Positions 23,783-31,209 of a stretch of DNA of 37,764 nucleotides are shown one piece after another. The notes under the pieces were generated by a model that worked only from the letters and a program-made list of their open reading frames with translations, ran no database searches and was not told the DNA's origin. Numbering within the stretch: the stretch's first letter is position 1; each line of letters opens with the position of its first letter. The translations under genes were made by a program, and so were the position numbers. This DNA comes from Glycomyces algeriensis (GTDB lineage: Bacteria > Actinomycetota > Actinomycetes > Mycobacteriales > Micromonosporaceae): the NCBI RefSeq assembly GCF_027622855.1, contig NZ_JAPZVR010000012.1:84542-122305 (forward strand), in the 5' to 3' direction.

Positions 23783-24815
23783 CGAGCATCAGCTCCCTCT
23801 TGTTGCCGAGGATGCCCTGCGGCCGGAAGATCAGCAGCAGGACCATGCCGAGGCCCAGCAGGAAGAACACGAGCGGCCCCACCTGCGTCTGGTTGATGAG
23901 CTCGGGCGAGATCAGGTCGGCCGTGATCGCCTGGCTCAGGCCCTGCGAGAAGATGGTGTACAGGAACCAGAACAGCGCCGCCCCGAGCACGGGCCCGAAG
24001 ATCCGGGCCGCGCCGCCGAGGATCAGGACCACGTAGAAGTAGAACGTGAAGTCCGTCGAGAACGTGTCCGGCTGCACGTTCGCGCGGCTCAGCGCGAACA
24101 CGAACCCGGCCACCGCGCCGATGAGGCCGCCGATGACCAGCGCCTGCATCTTGTACGCGAACACGTTCTTGCCCAGGCTCCGCACGGCCTCCTCGTCCTC
24201 GCGGATCCCCTTGAGGACCCGGCCCCACGGGCTGTGGACGAGCAGGGCCAGGACGATGCAGAAGAACGCCACCAGCGCCCAGCCGATCGTCATGACCCAC
24301 AGGTCGCGGTGCGAGTACTGGAGGTCGAACAGTCCGAAGTCGACGGTGAGGCGGCCGCTGTCCATCGAGAGGAACGCGAACGTCCAGGTCGCGTCCTCCG
24401 AGAGCGGGTTCAGCTCGAAGAACGGGTCCGAGAACCCGCGCATGCCGTCCGAGCCGCCGGTGTGCTCCGACCAGACCGTGGCCCGGAAGAGGCGGCGCAC
24501 GATCTCGGCCGCGGCGATCGTGACGATCGCGAGGTAGTCGGCGCGCAGCCGCAGTGTCGGGATGCCCATGAGCAGGGCCAGGACCACTGCGCAGCCCAGC
24601 CCGACGATGATGCCCCACCAGAACGGCAGCCCGAAGGCCACCACCGCCAGTGCGAGGCCGTACGCCCCGACCGCGGCGAACGCGGCCTGGCCGAAGTTGA
24701 GCAGGCCCGTGTAGCCGAACTGGAGGTTCAGGCCGATGGCGCCGAGCGCGTACACGAGCATCGTCGGCCCGATGGCCTGCGTGAGCGCCTGGCTGAAGAC
24801 GAAGTGCCAATCCAT
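23772..24815 (-). CDS. livM: LivM-type ABC transporter permease
   Basis: A 347-aa inner-membrane permease with about ten transmembrane helices. Family segments include GLNLQFGYTGLLNFGQAAFAA near the N terminus, LRLRADYLAIVTIAAAEIVR, the cytoplasmic EAA-like loop GRVLKGIREDEEAVRSLGKN that contacts the ATPases, and the terminal RPQGILGNKRE. It pairs with LivH to form the translocation pore. The start ATG at 24815 has AGGAGAGCGAA upstream. It lies 9 nt after livH and overlaps livG by 11 bp. A ~45-residue insertion around FFELNPLSEDATWTFAFLSM is likely an extracellular loop. Function is well supported by family and operon. Confidence 0.93.
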   Translation of the reverse strand: MDWHFVFSQALTQAIGPTMLVYALGAIGLNLQFGYTGLLNFGQAAFAAVGAYGLALAVVAFGLPFWWGIIVGLGCAVVLALLMGIPTLRLRADYLAIVTIAAAEIVRRLFRATVWSEHTGGSDGMRGFSDPFFELNPLSEDATWTFAFLSMDSGRLTVDFGLFDLQYSHRDLWVMTIGWALVAFFCIVLALLVHSPWGRVLKGIREDEEAVRSLGKNVFAYKMQALVIGGLIGAVAGFVFALSRANVQPDTFSTDFTFYFYVVLILGGAARIFGPVLGAALFWFLYTIFSQGLSQAITADLISPELINQTQVGPLVFFLLGLGMVLLLIFRPQGILGNKRELMLDVR

Positions 24816-24824
24816 TTCGCTCTC

Positions 24825-26210
24825 CTAGCCGATTCGCTCGCGGCGGCCCAGGATGCCCTGCGGCCGGGTGAGCATGATGATGATGAGGACCGCCAGCGCG
24901 CCGACGTACTTCAGCTCGGGCGCGACCACGAGGGTCGACATCTGCACGAACACGCCGATGAGCATCGCGCCGACGAACGCGCCGAACGCGGTGCCGAGCC
25001 CGCCGAGCACGACCGCGGCGAACACCATGAGCAGCAGGTGCTGCCCCATGTCGAACTTCACGCCGTCGCTGATGCCCAGGAAGACGCCGGACATGGCCGC
25101 GAGCGCGCCGCCGATCGTCCACACCAGGCGCACGACCTGGTTCACGTCGATGCCGGTGGACTCCGCGAGCGAGGGGTTGTCCGCGACCGCGCGGGTGGCC
25201 TTGCCGAGCCGCGTGTAGACGAGGGCGAGGCCGACCGCGATGCAGACGACGAGCGCGATCGAGCCCGTCACCACCTCCTTCGGGGTGATCACGAGCCAGC
25301 CGAAGTCCCAGGGCTGCTGCCCCACGAACTCGTTGTAGCGCTGGCGTTCGCCGCCGACGAAGAACAGGGTGACGTTGCGGATGAGCAGGGCCACGCCGAT
25401 GGAGATGATCATCATCGAGACGAGGCCGGTGCCGCGTCGGCGCAGCCGCGCCCACAGGCCCCAGTCCTGGAGCCAGCCGAAGGCGGCGCCGAGGAGGACG
25501 GCGGCGATGGCCGCGATCCACACGGGGACGCCGAAGGTGAGGTTGAACAGGAGGGCCATGACGGCGCCGAAGGTGACGAGGTCGCCGTGGGCGAAGTTGG
25601 TGAGGCCGGTCGTGCCGAACACCATGGAGAGGCCGACCGCCGCCAGGGCGATCATGAGTCCGAAGTGGAGTCCGGAGAACAGGAGGCTGACGGCGCGGGT
25701 GGCGCCGCCCTCGTCCTCGATCTCGGCGAGGTTCTCGCCGTTCTCCGCCTCGTCGGCGCCGGTGCTCGACTCGTCGCCTTCGGGGGTCTCGCCGGTCGCG
25801 TCGCCGCCGGAGGAGGGTTCGTCCCCGCCGGGTTCCGCGCCGCCGGCGACCTGTGTGTCGAGCGGGAACAGCACGGTCCTGTCGGAGCTGATGGTGACTT
25901 CGAGCTCCGGCTTGCCGTTGCGCACGACCAGCCCGTCGGGCAGGGTGGACTCGTCGAGCACGACGACGTAGTCGCCGCCCGCCTCGAGCGGTACGGCCCA
26001 GGTGCCGTCCTCGGCGCTCTGGACCGTGGCGACCTCGGTGCCGGCGGCATCGGTCACGGTGATCGAGACCCCGGCGACCGGTTCGTCCTGCTGGTTCTCC
26101 AGGGTGCCGTGGACGCCGAAGGCGTCCTGGGCGGTGGCGCTGCTGTTCACCCCCAACCCCAGCAACAGGCCGGCGAACGCAGCCGACAGCAACAACACTG
26201 CACGTCTCAA
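24825..26210 (-). CDS. livH: LivH-type permease with N-terminal secreted Ig-like domain
   Basis: A 461-aa protein. Residues 1-27 are a signal peptide (hydrophobic core then SATAQ). Residues ~30-120 form a carboxypeptidase-regulatory-like/CNA-B-type beta-sandwich (VHGTLENQQDEPVAGVSITV, EDGTWAVPLEAGGDYVVVLD). Residues ~121-168 are an acidic Gly/Glu/Ser linker. The classical LivH permease follows from ~172, with VGLSMVFGTTGLTNFAHGD, the cytoplasmic loop GKATRAVADNPSLAESTGID and the terminal RPQGILGRRERIG. The permease alone (~290 aa) is normal LivH length, so this is a fusion. The start TTG at 26210 follows GAGGGG by ~6 nt. It is the first gene of livHMGF; a possible promoter and inverted repeat lie upstream. 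Confidence 0.9.
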   Translation of the reverse strand: MRRAVLLLSAAFAGLLLGLGVNSSATAQDAFGVHGTLENQQDEPVAGVSITVTDAAGTEVATVQSAEDGTWAVPLEAGGDYVVVLDESTLPDGLVVRNGKPELEVTISSDRTVLFPLDTQVAGGAEPGGDEPSSGGDATGETPEGDESSTGADEAENGENLAEIEDEGGATRAVSLLFSGLHFGLMIALAAVGLSMVFGTTGLTNFAHGDLVTFGAVMALLFNLTFGVPVWIAAIAAVLLGAAFGWLQDWGLWARLRRRGTGLVSMMIISIGVALLIRNVTLFFVGGERQRYNEFVGQQPWDFGWLVITPKEVVTGSIALVVCIAVGLALVYTRLGKATRAVADNPSLAESTGIDVNQVVRLVWTIGGALAAMSGVFLGISDGVKFDMGQHLLLMVFAAVVLGGLGTAFGAFVGAMLIGVFVQMSTLVVAPELKYVGALAVLIIIMLTRPQGILGRRERIG

Positions 26211-26522
26211 TGGGCCCCCTCGGGAGGTTTGGGCTTCGGAACCCGCGCATCGTGGATTGTTCGAGAAACACGAAACGACGGGAGTGAGTCGGATCTTATG
26301 GAGAGCTGGGTAACAACTGCAGGTGTCGTTATCAAACCGTTGCAGTTGTGGCCCAGATGTTATCGGAGGCCACCCTCGTCTCGCCCTGTTGTTCCTTACG
26401 CCCGTTGCGACCGCATTCGAGACCGATGAAGTCCCCGCGACGTTCCCGCGACGCCGACCTGGTCGGCGCCTTCCCCTCCGGACACCGGGCGGCCACGCGG
26501 TGTGAGAGGATATTGCCCGCTC
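26211..26522. promoter_or_regulatory. Regulatory region of liv operon and tRNA leader
   Basis: This 312-base region has no supportable gene. On the minus strand, TAAGAT (plus 26293-26298) is a good -10 for livH. An inverted repeat, ACAACTGCA (26313-26321) and TGCAGTTGT (26341-26349), 9-bp arms with 19 bp between, covers the expected -35 area and is a candidate operator. The half nearer the tRNA is GC-rich; GATATT just upstream of the tRNA may be its -10. Confidence 0.5.
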
Positions 26523-26596
26523 GGGGCAGTAGCTCAGCTGGTTAGAGCAGGGGACTCATAATCCCTGGGTCGCGGGTTCAAGTCCTGCCTGCCCTA
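26523..26596 (+). tRNA. tRNA with anticodon CAT, probably tRNA-Ile2 (else elongator Met)
   Basis: Acceptor GGGGCAG pairs with CTGCCCT (one G-T), the D-arm is GCTC/GAGC, the anticodon arm GGGGA-CTCATAA-TCCCT, and the T-arm GCGGG/CCTGC. The discriminator is A and no CCA is encoded. The anticodon arm and following TGGGTCGCGGGTTCAAGTCC closely resemble bacterial tRNA-Ile2, whose C34 is changed to lysidine by TilS to read AUA. Initiator features (three G-C pairs in the anticodon stem with a mismatched 1-72 pair) are absent. Confidence 0.9.
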
Positions 26597-26603
26597 CAGA
26601 GCG

Positions 26604-26640
26604 AAGGCCCCGCGATAGGCGGGGCCTTCCTGTTTCCCTT
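26604..26640 (+). terminator. Terminator after tRNA (CAT)
   Basis: AAGGCCCCGC (26604-26613) pairs perfectly with GCGGGGCCTT (26619-26628) around a 5-nt loop, followed by a T/C-rich stretch CCTGTTTCCCTT. It begins 8 nt after the mature tRNA end. Confidence 0.88.
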
Positions 26641-26674
26641 GTCGTGCAACCGGCTCAGCGCCGGGCCGAGATCC

Positions 26675-27433
26675 CTACCAGGGGACCACTTCGGTGTCGA
26701 AGTAGTCGTTGCCCTCCTGGAAGAACCCGCCGTTCGGGCCGTCCTCGCCGATGAGGGCCAGTTCGACGGCTGCTCTCGCGGCGTCCTCGGGGCGGCGTGT
26801 GCCCTGGTTGTTGTTCAGGTCGGTCGCGGTGTAGCCCGGGGTCATCGCGTTGATCTTGATCCCGGTGGGCGCCAGCTCCTTCGACCAGGACACGGTGAGC
26901 ATGTTCAGCGCCGACTTGGACGCGCCGTAGGCGCCGCCCTGCATGGACGCGAACGGGTGGTCGCCGGTCATGAAGGCGAGCGAGCCGACCTCGCTGGAGA
27001 CGTTCACGATCCGGCCCGCGTCCGCCTTGCGGATGAGGGGCAGGAGCGCGTTGGTCACCGAGACGACGCCGATGACGTTGGTCTCGAAGACCTTCCGGGC
27101 GGTGGCGACGGTGAGCTCGCTGGTGTTCCAGTCCCCGTCCGCCAGTGCGATGCCCGCGTTGTTCACGAGGATGTCGAGGCGGCCGTACTCGGATTCGATG
27201 CGCTTCGCGGCGGCGGCGACCGAGCCCTCGTCGGTCACGTCCAGTTGGAGGAAGCGGGCGTCCAGGCCCTCCTCGCGCAGGGCCGCGGCGGCGGCCTCGC
27301 CGCGCTCCTCCGAGCGGGCGCCGACGAGGACGGTATGGCCTCGCTGGCCGAGGGCGCGGGCGATGTGGAAGCCGATGCCCTTGTTGGCGCCGGTAATGAG
27401 TGCGGTCCGGTTGAGTGCGGTGGTCTCGTTCAT
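26675..27433 (-). CDS. Classical SDR family oxidoreductase
   Basis: A 252-aa classical short-chain dehydrogenase. The cofactor loop TGANKGIGF is at ~14-22 with basic residues in VGARSEERG, suggesting NADPH. LVNNAG is at ~89-94, the catalytic Ser in NVSSEVGS (~144-151), and Tyr169-x3-Lys173 in YGASKSALN; all key residues are present. It resembles carbonyl-reductase-like plant/bacterial SDRs with the NxxxVTxALLPL segment. The substrate is unknown. The start ATG at 27433 begins MNETTALNRTALITG. It is divergent from the XRE-type regulator at 27535, with a palindrome between the two, so regulation by that protein is likely. Confidence 0.92.
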   Translation of the reverse strand: MNETTALNRTALITGANKGIGFHIARALGQRGHTVLVGARSEERGEAAAAALREEGLDARFLQLDVTDEGSVAAAAKRIESEYGRLDILVNNAGIALADGDWNTSELTVATARKVFETNVIGVVSVTNALLPLIRKADAGRIVNVSSEVGSLAFMTGDHPFASMQGGAYGASKSALNMLTVSWSKELAPTGIKINAMTPGYTATDLNNNQGTRRPEDAARAAVELALIGEDGPNGGFFQEGNDYFDTEVVPW

Positions 27434-27477
27434 GCCACGAGCCTGCGCGCGATCGCTGGCGCTGCAAAGAGGACCGC

Positions 27478-27499
27478 TTATGGTGGTACCGGCCGTACC
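27478..27499. promoter_or_regulatory. Candidate -10 and operator palindrome between SDR and XRE genes
   Basis: GGTAC (27485-27489) and GTACC (27495-27499) are perfect arms around CGGCC, immediately after a -10-like TTATGG (27478-27483) reading toward the XRE gene. The site lies 36 bp upstream of the regulator start and about 50 bp upstream of the SDR start, suitable for autoregulation and divergent control. Confidence 0.45.
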
Positions 27500-27534
27500 T
27501 GGTTCCGGGCGCCGAACCGGGGGATGATCGTCCC

Positions 27535-28389
27535 ATGGACCGCCAGCAGCTCGCCGACTTCCTCCGCACCCGCCGCGCCGCGCTCAAGCCCGGCGACGTG
27601 GGCCTGCCCGAGGGGCCGCGCCGGCGCACCCCCGGGCTGCGGCGCCAGGAGGTCGCGCAGCTCGCGGGGATCTCGGTGGAGTACTACATCCGCCTCGAGC
27701 AGGCGCGCGGGCCGAAGCCGTCGCGGCAGGTCCTCGGGGCGCTCGCCCGGGCGCTCATGCTCGTCCACGACGAGCGCGCCCACCTGTTCAATCTCGCCGA
27801 CGAGCGGCCGGACACGAGCGCGGCGAGCCGCGGCGAGGTGCCGCCGACCATCCTCAACCTCCTGGCCGGACTGGGCGACCACCCGGCCTACGTGGTGAAC
27901 GCGGCCTACGACATGCTCGCCTGGAACCCGCTCGCGGACCGGCTGATGGGGTGGCTCTCGCGGCTGGAGCCCGCGCAGCGGAACATCCTGCGCACGAACT
28001 TCGCGGGTCCGCACGCCGCCGCGGCGCTCGCGGACGAGCGGTATGCCGGGTTCCTGCGCCAATGCGTGGCCGACGTGCGCGCGTCACTCGCCCGCGACCC
28101 GGCGGACGCGGTGCTGCGGGCGCTCGTGGACGAGCTCCTGCGGTCGAGCCCGGAGTTCGGCGAGCTGTGGTCCGACCACGAGGTCGGCGTCCGCACCGTC
28201 CAGACCAAGCAGGTCGTGCACGAGGAGTACGGGCCGCTCGAGTTCGACTGCCAGGTGCTCGAGGTCCCCGGCACCTGCTTCCGGATGATCTTCTATGTGC
28301 CGCAACCGGATTCGCGCACCGCCGAGGTGTTCGCGATGATGGGGGCATTGACGCAGGTCACCGCCGAAACCCCCGGGGGCGGTTCGTAA
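27535..28389 (+). CDS. XRE/MmyB-type helix-turn-helix transcriptional regulator
   Basis: A 284-aa regulator. The N-terminal HTH (~1-85) contains RRTPGLRRQEVAQLAGIS, VEYYIRLEQARGPKPSRQVL and GALARALML, the hallmark of actinobacterial XRE proteins. The C-terminal ~190 residues match the MmyB-like ligand-binding domain (YVVNAAYDMLAWNPLADRLM, VADVRASLARDP, LVDELLRSSPEFGELWSDHEV), which binds fatty-acid-like ligands in characterised relatives. The start ATG at 27535 begins MDRQQLADFLRTRR; an upstream in-frame start at 27415 would read through the promoter palindrome and is rejected. It is divergent from a classical SDR, its most probable target. Confidence 0.93.
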   Translation: MDRQQLADFLRTRRAALKPGDVGLPEGPRRRTPGLRRQEVAQLAGISVEYYIRLEQARGPKPSRQVLGALARALMLVHDERAHLFNLADERPDTSAASRGEVPPTILNLLAGLGDHPAYVVNAAYDMLAWNPLADRLMGWLSRLEPAQRNILRTNFAGPHAAAALADERYAGFLRQCVADVRASLARDPADAVLRALVDELLRSSPEFGELWSDHEVGVRTVQTKQVVHEEYGPLEFDCQVLEVPGTCFRMIFYVPQPDSRTAEVFAMMGALTQVTAETPGGGS

Positions 28390-28433
28390 CGCGGCGGCGA
28401 CGGACATCACGCCGGGATTTCACCTCCAAGACT

Positions 28434-28462
28434 TTTACTCCGCGGGCGAGTGTATTTATGAT
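28434..28462 (+). promoter_or_regulatory. Promoter of the MFS exporter gene
   Basis: TTTACT (28434-28439), exactly 17 bp, then TATGAT (28457-28462) make a sigma70-like promoter in a locally AT-rich stretch. CCGCG (28440-28444) and CGCGG (28466-28470) flank the -10 as inverted arms and may mark an operator. The transcript start would be ~28470, about 105 nt upstream of the start codon. Confidence 0.7.
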
Positions 28463-28574
28463 TGACGCGGAGGCACGAGCCTCCCGTTCTTGACAGCGAC
28501 CGGTACGGCAAGGAAGCAGCCGGTGACAGCCTCAGCGTTCTCACCCTCCTTCTCTTCATCCCGGAGCTGCTCTC

Positions 28575-29783
28575 ATGCGCATGCCCCTGTTCGCCATGTC
28601 AATCGGCGCATTCGGCATCGGCACCGCCGAGTTCGTCATCATGGGCATCCTGCCCCAGGTGGCCGCCTCCTCGGGCGTCTCGCTCGCCGAAGCCGGCCTG
28701 GCCGTCTCGGCCTACGCCATCGGCGTGGTCCTCGGCGCCCCGCTGCTCACCGTCGCCACCACCCGCGTCCCCCGCAAGCCGCTGCTCATCGCTTTGATGG
28801 CGTGGTTCGCGGTCGCCAACCTCGTCACCGCAGCGGCCCCCGACTTCGGGACCCTGCTCGCCTCCCGGTTCTTCGCCGGGCTGCCGCACGGCGCCTTCTT
28901 CGGCGCGGCCGCGGTGGTCGGCGCGAGCCTGGTCTCCTACGAGCGGCGCGCCCGCGCCATCTCGGGGATCATGTCCGGCCTCACGGTCGCGACGATCATC
29001 GGCGTCCCGGTGAGCGCCCTGCTCATCGGCCAGTTCTCCTGGCGCTGGATCTTCGCCGCCGTCGCCGCGCTCGGCCTGGTGGCCGCCGCCGCGATCTGGG
29101 CCACCGTGCCCGACACCCGCGGGGTCATCGTGCCGACCAAGGCCGCCGACGAGATCCGCGCGATCCGCTCCAAGCGCGTCCTGCTCCCGCTCGTCACGGG
29201 CGCGGTCGGCTTCGGCGGCATGTTCGCGGCCTACACCTACCTGACGCCGATCCTCGAAGAGGTCACCGGCATGGGCACCGTCGCCATCGCGATCACCCTC
29301 GCGGTGTTCGGCCTCGGCCTCACGGCCGGGAACATCGTCGGCGGCCACGTCGCCGACCGCGCCCCGATCCAGGGCCTGTTCGCCTCGTTCACGACCATCG
29401 CGGCCGTCATGCTGATGATGTTCTTCACGATGGCGAACCCGGCGCTGGCGATCGCGGGGGTGTTCCTGATGGCGCTCTCGTCCTCGCTGGTCGGCCCGAT
29501 CATGCAGCGGCTGCTGCTCGACGGCGCGCACGCCGCCCCGTCGCTGGCCTCCTCCCTGCACCACGCGGCCTTCAACCTCGCCAACGCGAACGGCGCCTGG
29601 CTCGGCGGCCTGGCCCTCTCGGTCGGGCTCAGCCTGACCGCGCCGATCCTCGTCGGCGTCGGCCTGGCCCTGGCCGGCCTCGCCCTCTCGGTGCCGCTCG
29701 CGCGGGCCCACGCCGAGGCCGAGGCCGCGATGCCGGTGGTCCCGAGCCACCTGACGACCGCAGAGTTGGCGCGCGCCTCTTAA
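28575..29783 (+). CDS. MFS transporter, DHA1 family (AraJ/CmlR-like exporter)
   Basis: A 402-aa major facilitator with 12 predicted helices. FGIGTAEFVIMGILPQVA in the first helix is characteristic of the DHA1 arabinose-efflux/chloramphenicol-exporter group. The loop 2-3 motif is VATTRVPRKPLLIALM, and helix 4-5 contains SRFFAGLPHGAFFGAAAVVGASL. This group exports sugars, purine analogues or drugs; the substrate is not predictable. The start ATG at 28575 has GGAG about 9 nt upstream. It has its own clear promoter and a very strong terminator, so it is monocistronic. No regulator gene is adjacent except the XRE gene upstream, which is oriented the same way. Confidence 0.92.
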   Translation: MRMPLFAMSIGAFGIGTAEFVIMGILPQVAASSGVSLAEAGLAVSAYAIGVVLGAPLLTVATTRVPRKPLLIALMAWFAVANLVTAAAPDFGTLLASRFFAGLPHGAFFGAAAVVGASLVSYERRARAISGIMSGLTVATIIGVPVSALLIGQFSWRWIFAAVAALGLVAAAAIWATVPDTRGVIVPTKAADEIRAIRSKRVLLPLVTGAVGFGGMFAAYTYLTPILEEVTGMGTVAIAITLAVFGLGLTAGNIVGGHVADRAPIQGLFASFTTIAAVMLMMFFTMANPALAIAGVFLMALSSSLVGPIMQRLLLDGAHAAPSLASSLHHAAFNLANANGAWLGGLALSVGLSLTAPILVGVGLALAGLALSVPLARAHAEAEAAMPVVPSHLTTAELARAS

Positions 29784-29807
29784 CCAGAGCCGCTCGAGCA
29801 CCGCCGC

Positions 29808-29844
29808 CCCGGCTGCAAGCCGGGGCGGCGGTGCCGTTTCCCGC
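29808..29844 (+). terminator. Strong terminator after MFS gene
   Basis: A perfect 17-bp stem pairs 29808-29824 with 29828-29844 around a GCA loop, 24 nt after the MFS stop. It is followed by CGTTTCCC, a weak U-run. It probably also acts on transcripts of the convergent oxidoreductase gene. Confidence 0.88.
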
Positions 29845-29956
29845 CGGCGCACTGCGCAGGCCCGACCCCGTTGTGACCGTTCCGCTGTCGCGATCGCCGT
29901 CGTTCGCGCTGCGACCGCAACGGTGCCGGTCCTGTTCGGCCTCCCCGTGCGGTCGC

Positions 29957-30937
29957 TTACGGGATCAGCACCACCTTGCCGGTGGTGCCCCGGTGCTCAA
30001 GGGCGCGATGGGCTTCGGCGGCCTCGGCGAGCTTGAAGGTGTGCACCGCGGGGCGCAGGCGCCCAGCCGCGAGCTCGGCCAGCGAGCGCTCTTCGAGCGC
30101 CCGGAGGCCGCCCAGCTTCTCGAGGAGTTTCGGGCCGAGCGCGCCGGAGACCGTGAGGCCGCGGCCGACGATGTCCTCGACCGTGGCCTCGGTGGCCTTC
30201 CCGGCCGACCATCCGAAGACCACCATGCGGCCTCCGAATCCCAGCCGGTCGAAGGCCGCCCGGCCGGTCTCGCCGCCGACGGAGTCGAACAGCAGGGTCG
30301 CCTCCCGGCCCTCCAACGCCTTGTCCAGCACCGAGGTCCAGTCCGCGGCCTTGTAGTCGATGGCCGCGTCCGCCCCGTTCTCGGCGACCTGGCGCACCTT
30401 GTCCGGCCCGCCCGCGAGGCCGACCACGTACGCCCCGGCGTGCTTCGCGGCCTGCACCAGGAGGGTGCCGATGCCGCCCGCGGCGGCCGGCACGATCACC
30501 ACGTCGTCACTGCTCACCGGGCCGACCGAGAGGACCATGAGCGCGGTCCGGCCGGTGCCGATCATCGCGATCGCCTCCGCGAACCCGGCGCCCTCGGGGA
30601 TCTCGTGCACGTTCGCGACCTCGCGCACGGCCTTCTCGGCGTAGCCGCCGGAGGCGAACCCGAGGTGGGCGACCACGCGCTTGCCGAGCCACGACGGGTC
30701 GACGCCCTCGCCGACCGCGTCGACGATCCCGGCGGCCTCGCGGCCGGGGACCATCGGCAGGTCCGGGAGCGGGTACGGGCCGGTCTTGTCGCCGCTGCGG
30801 AAGGTGGTGTCGAGCAGGTGGACGCCGGCGGCGCGACTGTCGATGCGCAGCTGCCCGGGGCCGGGCTCGGGGTCGGCCACCTCCTCGTACACGAGCACTT
30901 CGGGGCCGCCGAATTCGTGATGCCGGATCGCGTGCAT
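29957..30937 (-). CDS. NADP-dependent quinone oxidoreductase-like MDR
   Basis: A 326-aa medium-chain reductase of the zeta-crystallin/quinone oxidoreductase type. The GroES-like N-terminal domain starts MHAIRHHEFGGPEVLVYEE and contains MVPGREAAGIVDAVGEGV. The nucleotide-binding loop is AAAGGIGTLLVQAAKHAGA at ~151-169. The Cys/His zinc ligands of alcohol dehydrogenases are absent, so it is the zinc-independent class. It probably reduces quinones or enals with NADPH. The start ATG at 30937 follows GAGGAAACGAC; a GTG further upstream (30991) would add 18 residues without support. It is monocistronic. Upstream to 31209 (272 bases) no gene was seen. Confidence 0.92.
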   Translation of the reverse strand: MHAIRHHEFGGPEVLVYEEVADPEPGPGQLRIDSRAAGVHLLDTTFRSGDKTGPYPLPDLPMVPGREAAGIVDAVGEGVDPSWLGKRVVAHLGFASGGYAEKAVREVANVHEIPEGAGFAEAIAMIGTGRTALMVLSVGPVSSDDVVIVPAAAGGIGTLLVQAAKHAGAYVVGLAGGPDKVRQVAENGADAAIDYKAADWTSVLDKALEGREATLLFDSVGGETGRAAFDRLGFGGRMVVFGWSAGKATEATVEDIVGRGLTVSGALGPKLLEKLGGLRALEERSLAELAAGRLRPAVHTFKLAEAAEAHRALEHRGTTGKVVLIP

Positions 30938-31209
30938 GTCGTTTCCTCGCCGTCGCTCAGATGCGTTCGCATCGGTGGGTGTGCTCACCACTGTAGGAAC
31001 CGGCCGACTGGGGCCGCATCTGTCGAACGACTAGAACCACCCCTGCCCAAAGTCATGGCGGGCACGGGCGCTCACGCTTTCGGGTGAACATCGGCGGCGT
31101 GACGACTCGTTACCCGATTTCCTGTCGGACCTGCCGGAGACGATTGACGAGCAGGCCGGTCGGCCCCCGGGTGGGTGGGGTGGGTTCGTACACCGGTCGG
31201 TCAGCTCGG
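30938..31209. other. Intergenic region between MDR and AfsR-like genes
   Basis: No gene, tRNA or convincing hairpin was recognised in these 272 bases. They should contain the MDR promoter (reading minus) and the 3' end of the AfsR-like transcript, but neither a -35/-10 pair nor a terminator stands out. Confidence 0.4.

Noticed and set aside
23181-26429. Very long open frame on the plus strand antisense to livHMG (and similar ones opposite the GH3 and AfsR-like genes)
   Set aside because: Compositional by-product of high GC coding DNA: translations are Arg/His/Glu-rich with no fold-like pattern, no ribosome sites, and they oppose genes with complete family motifs.
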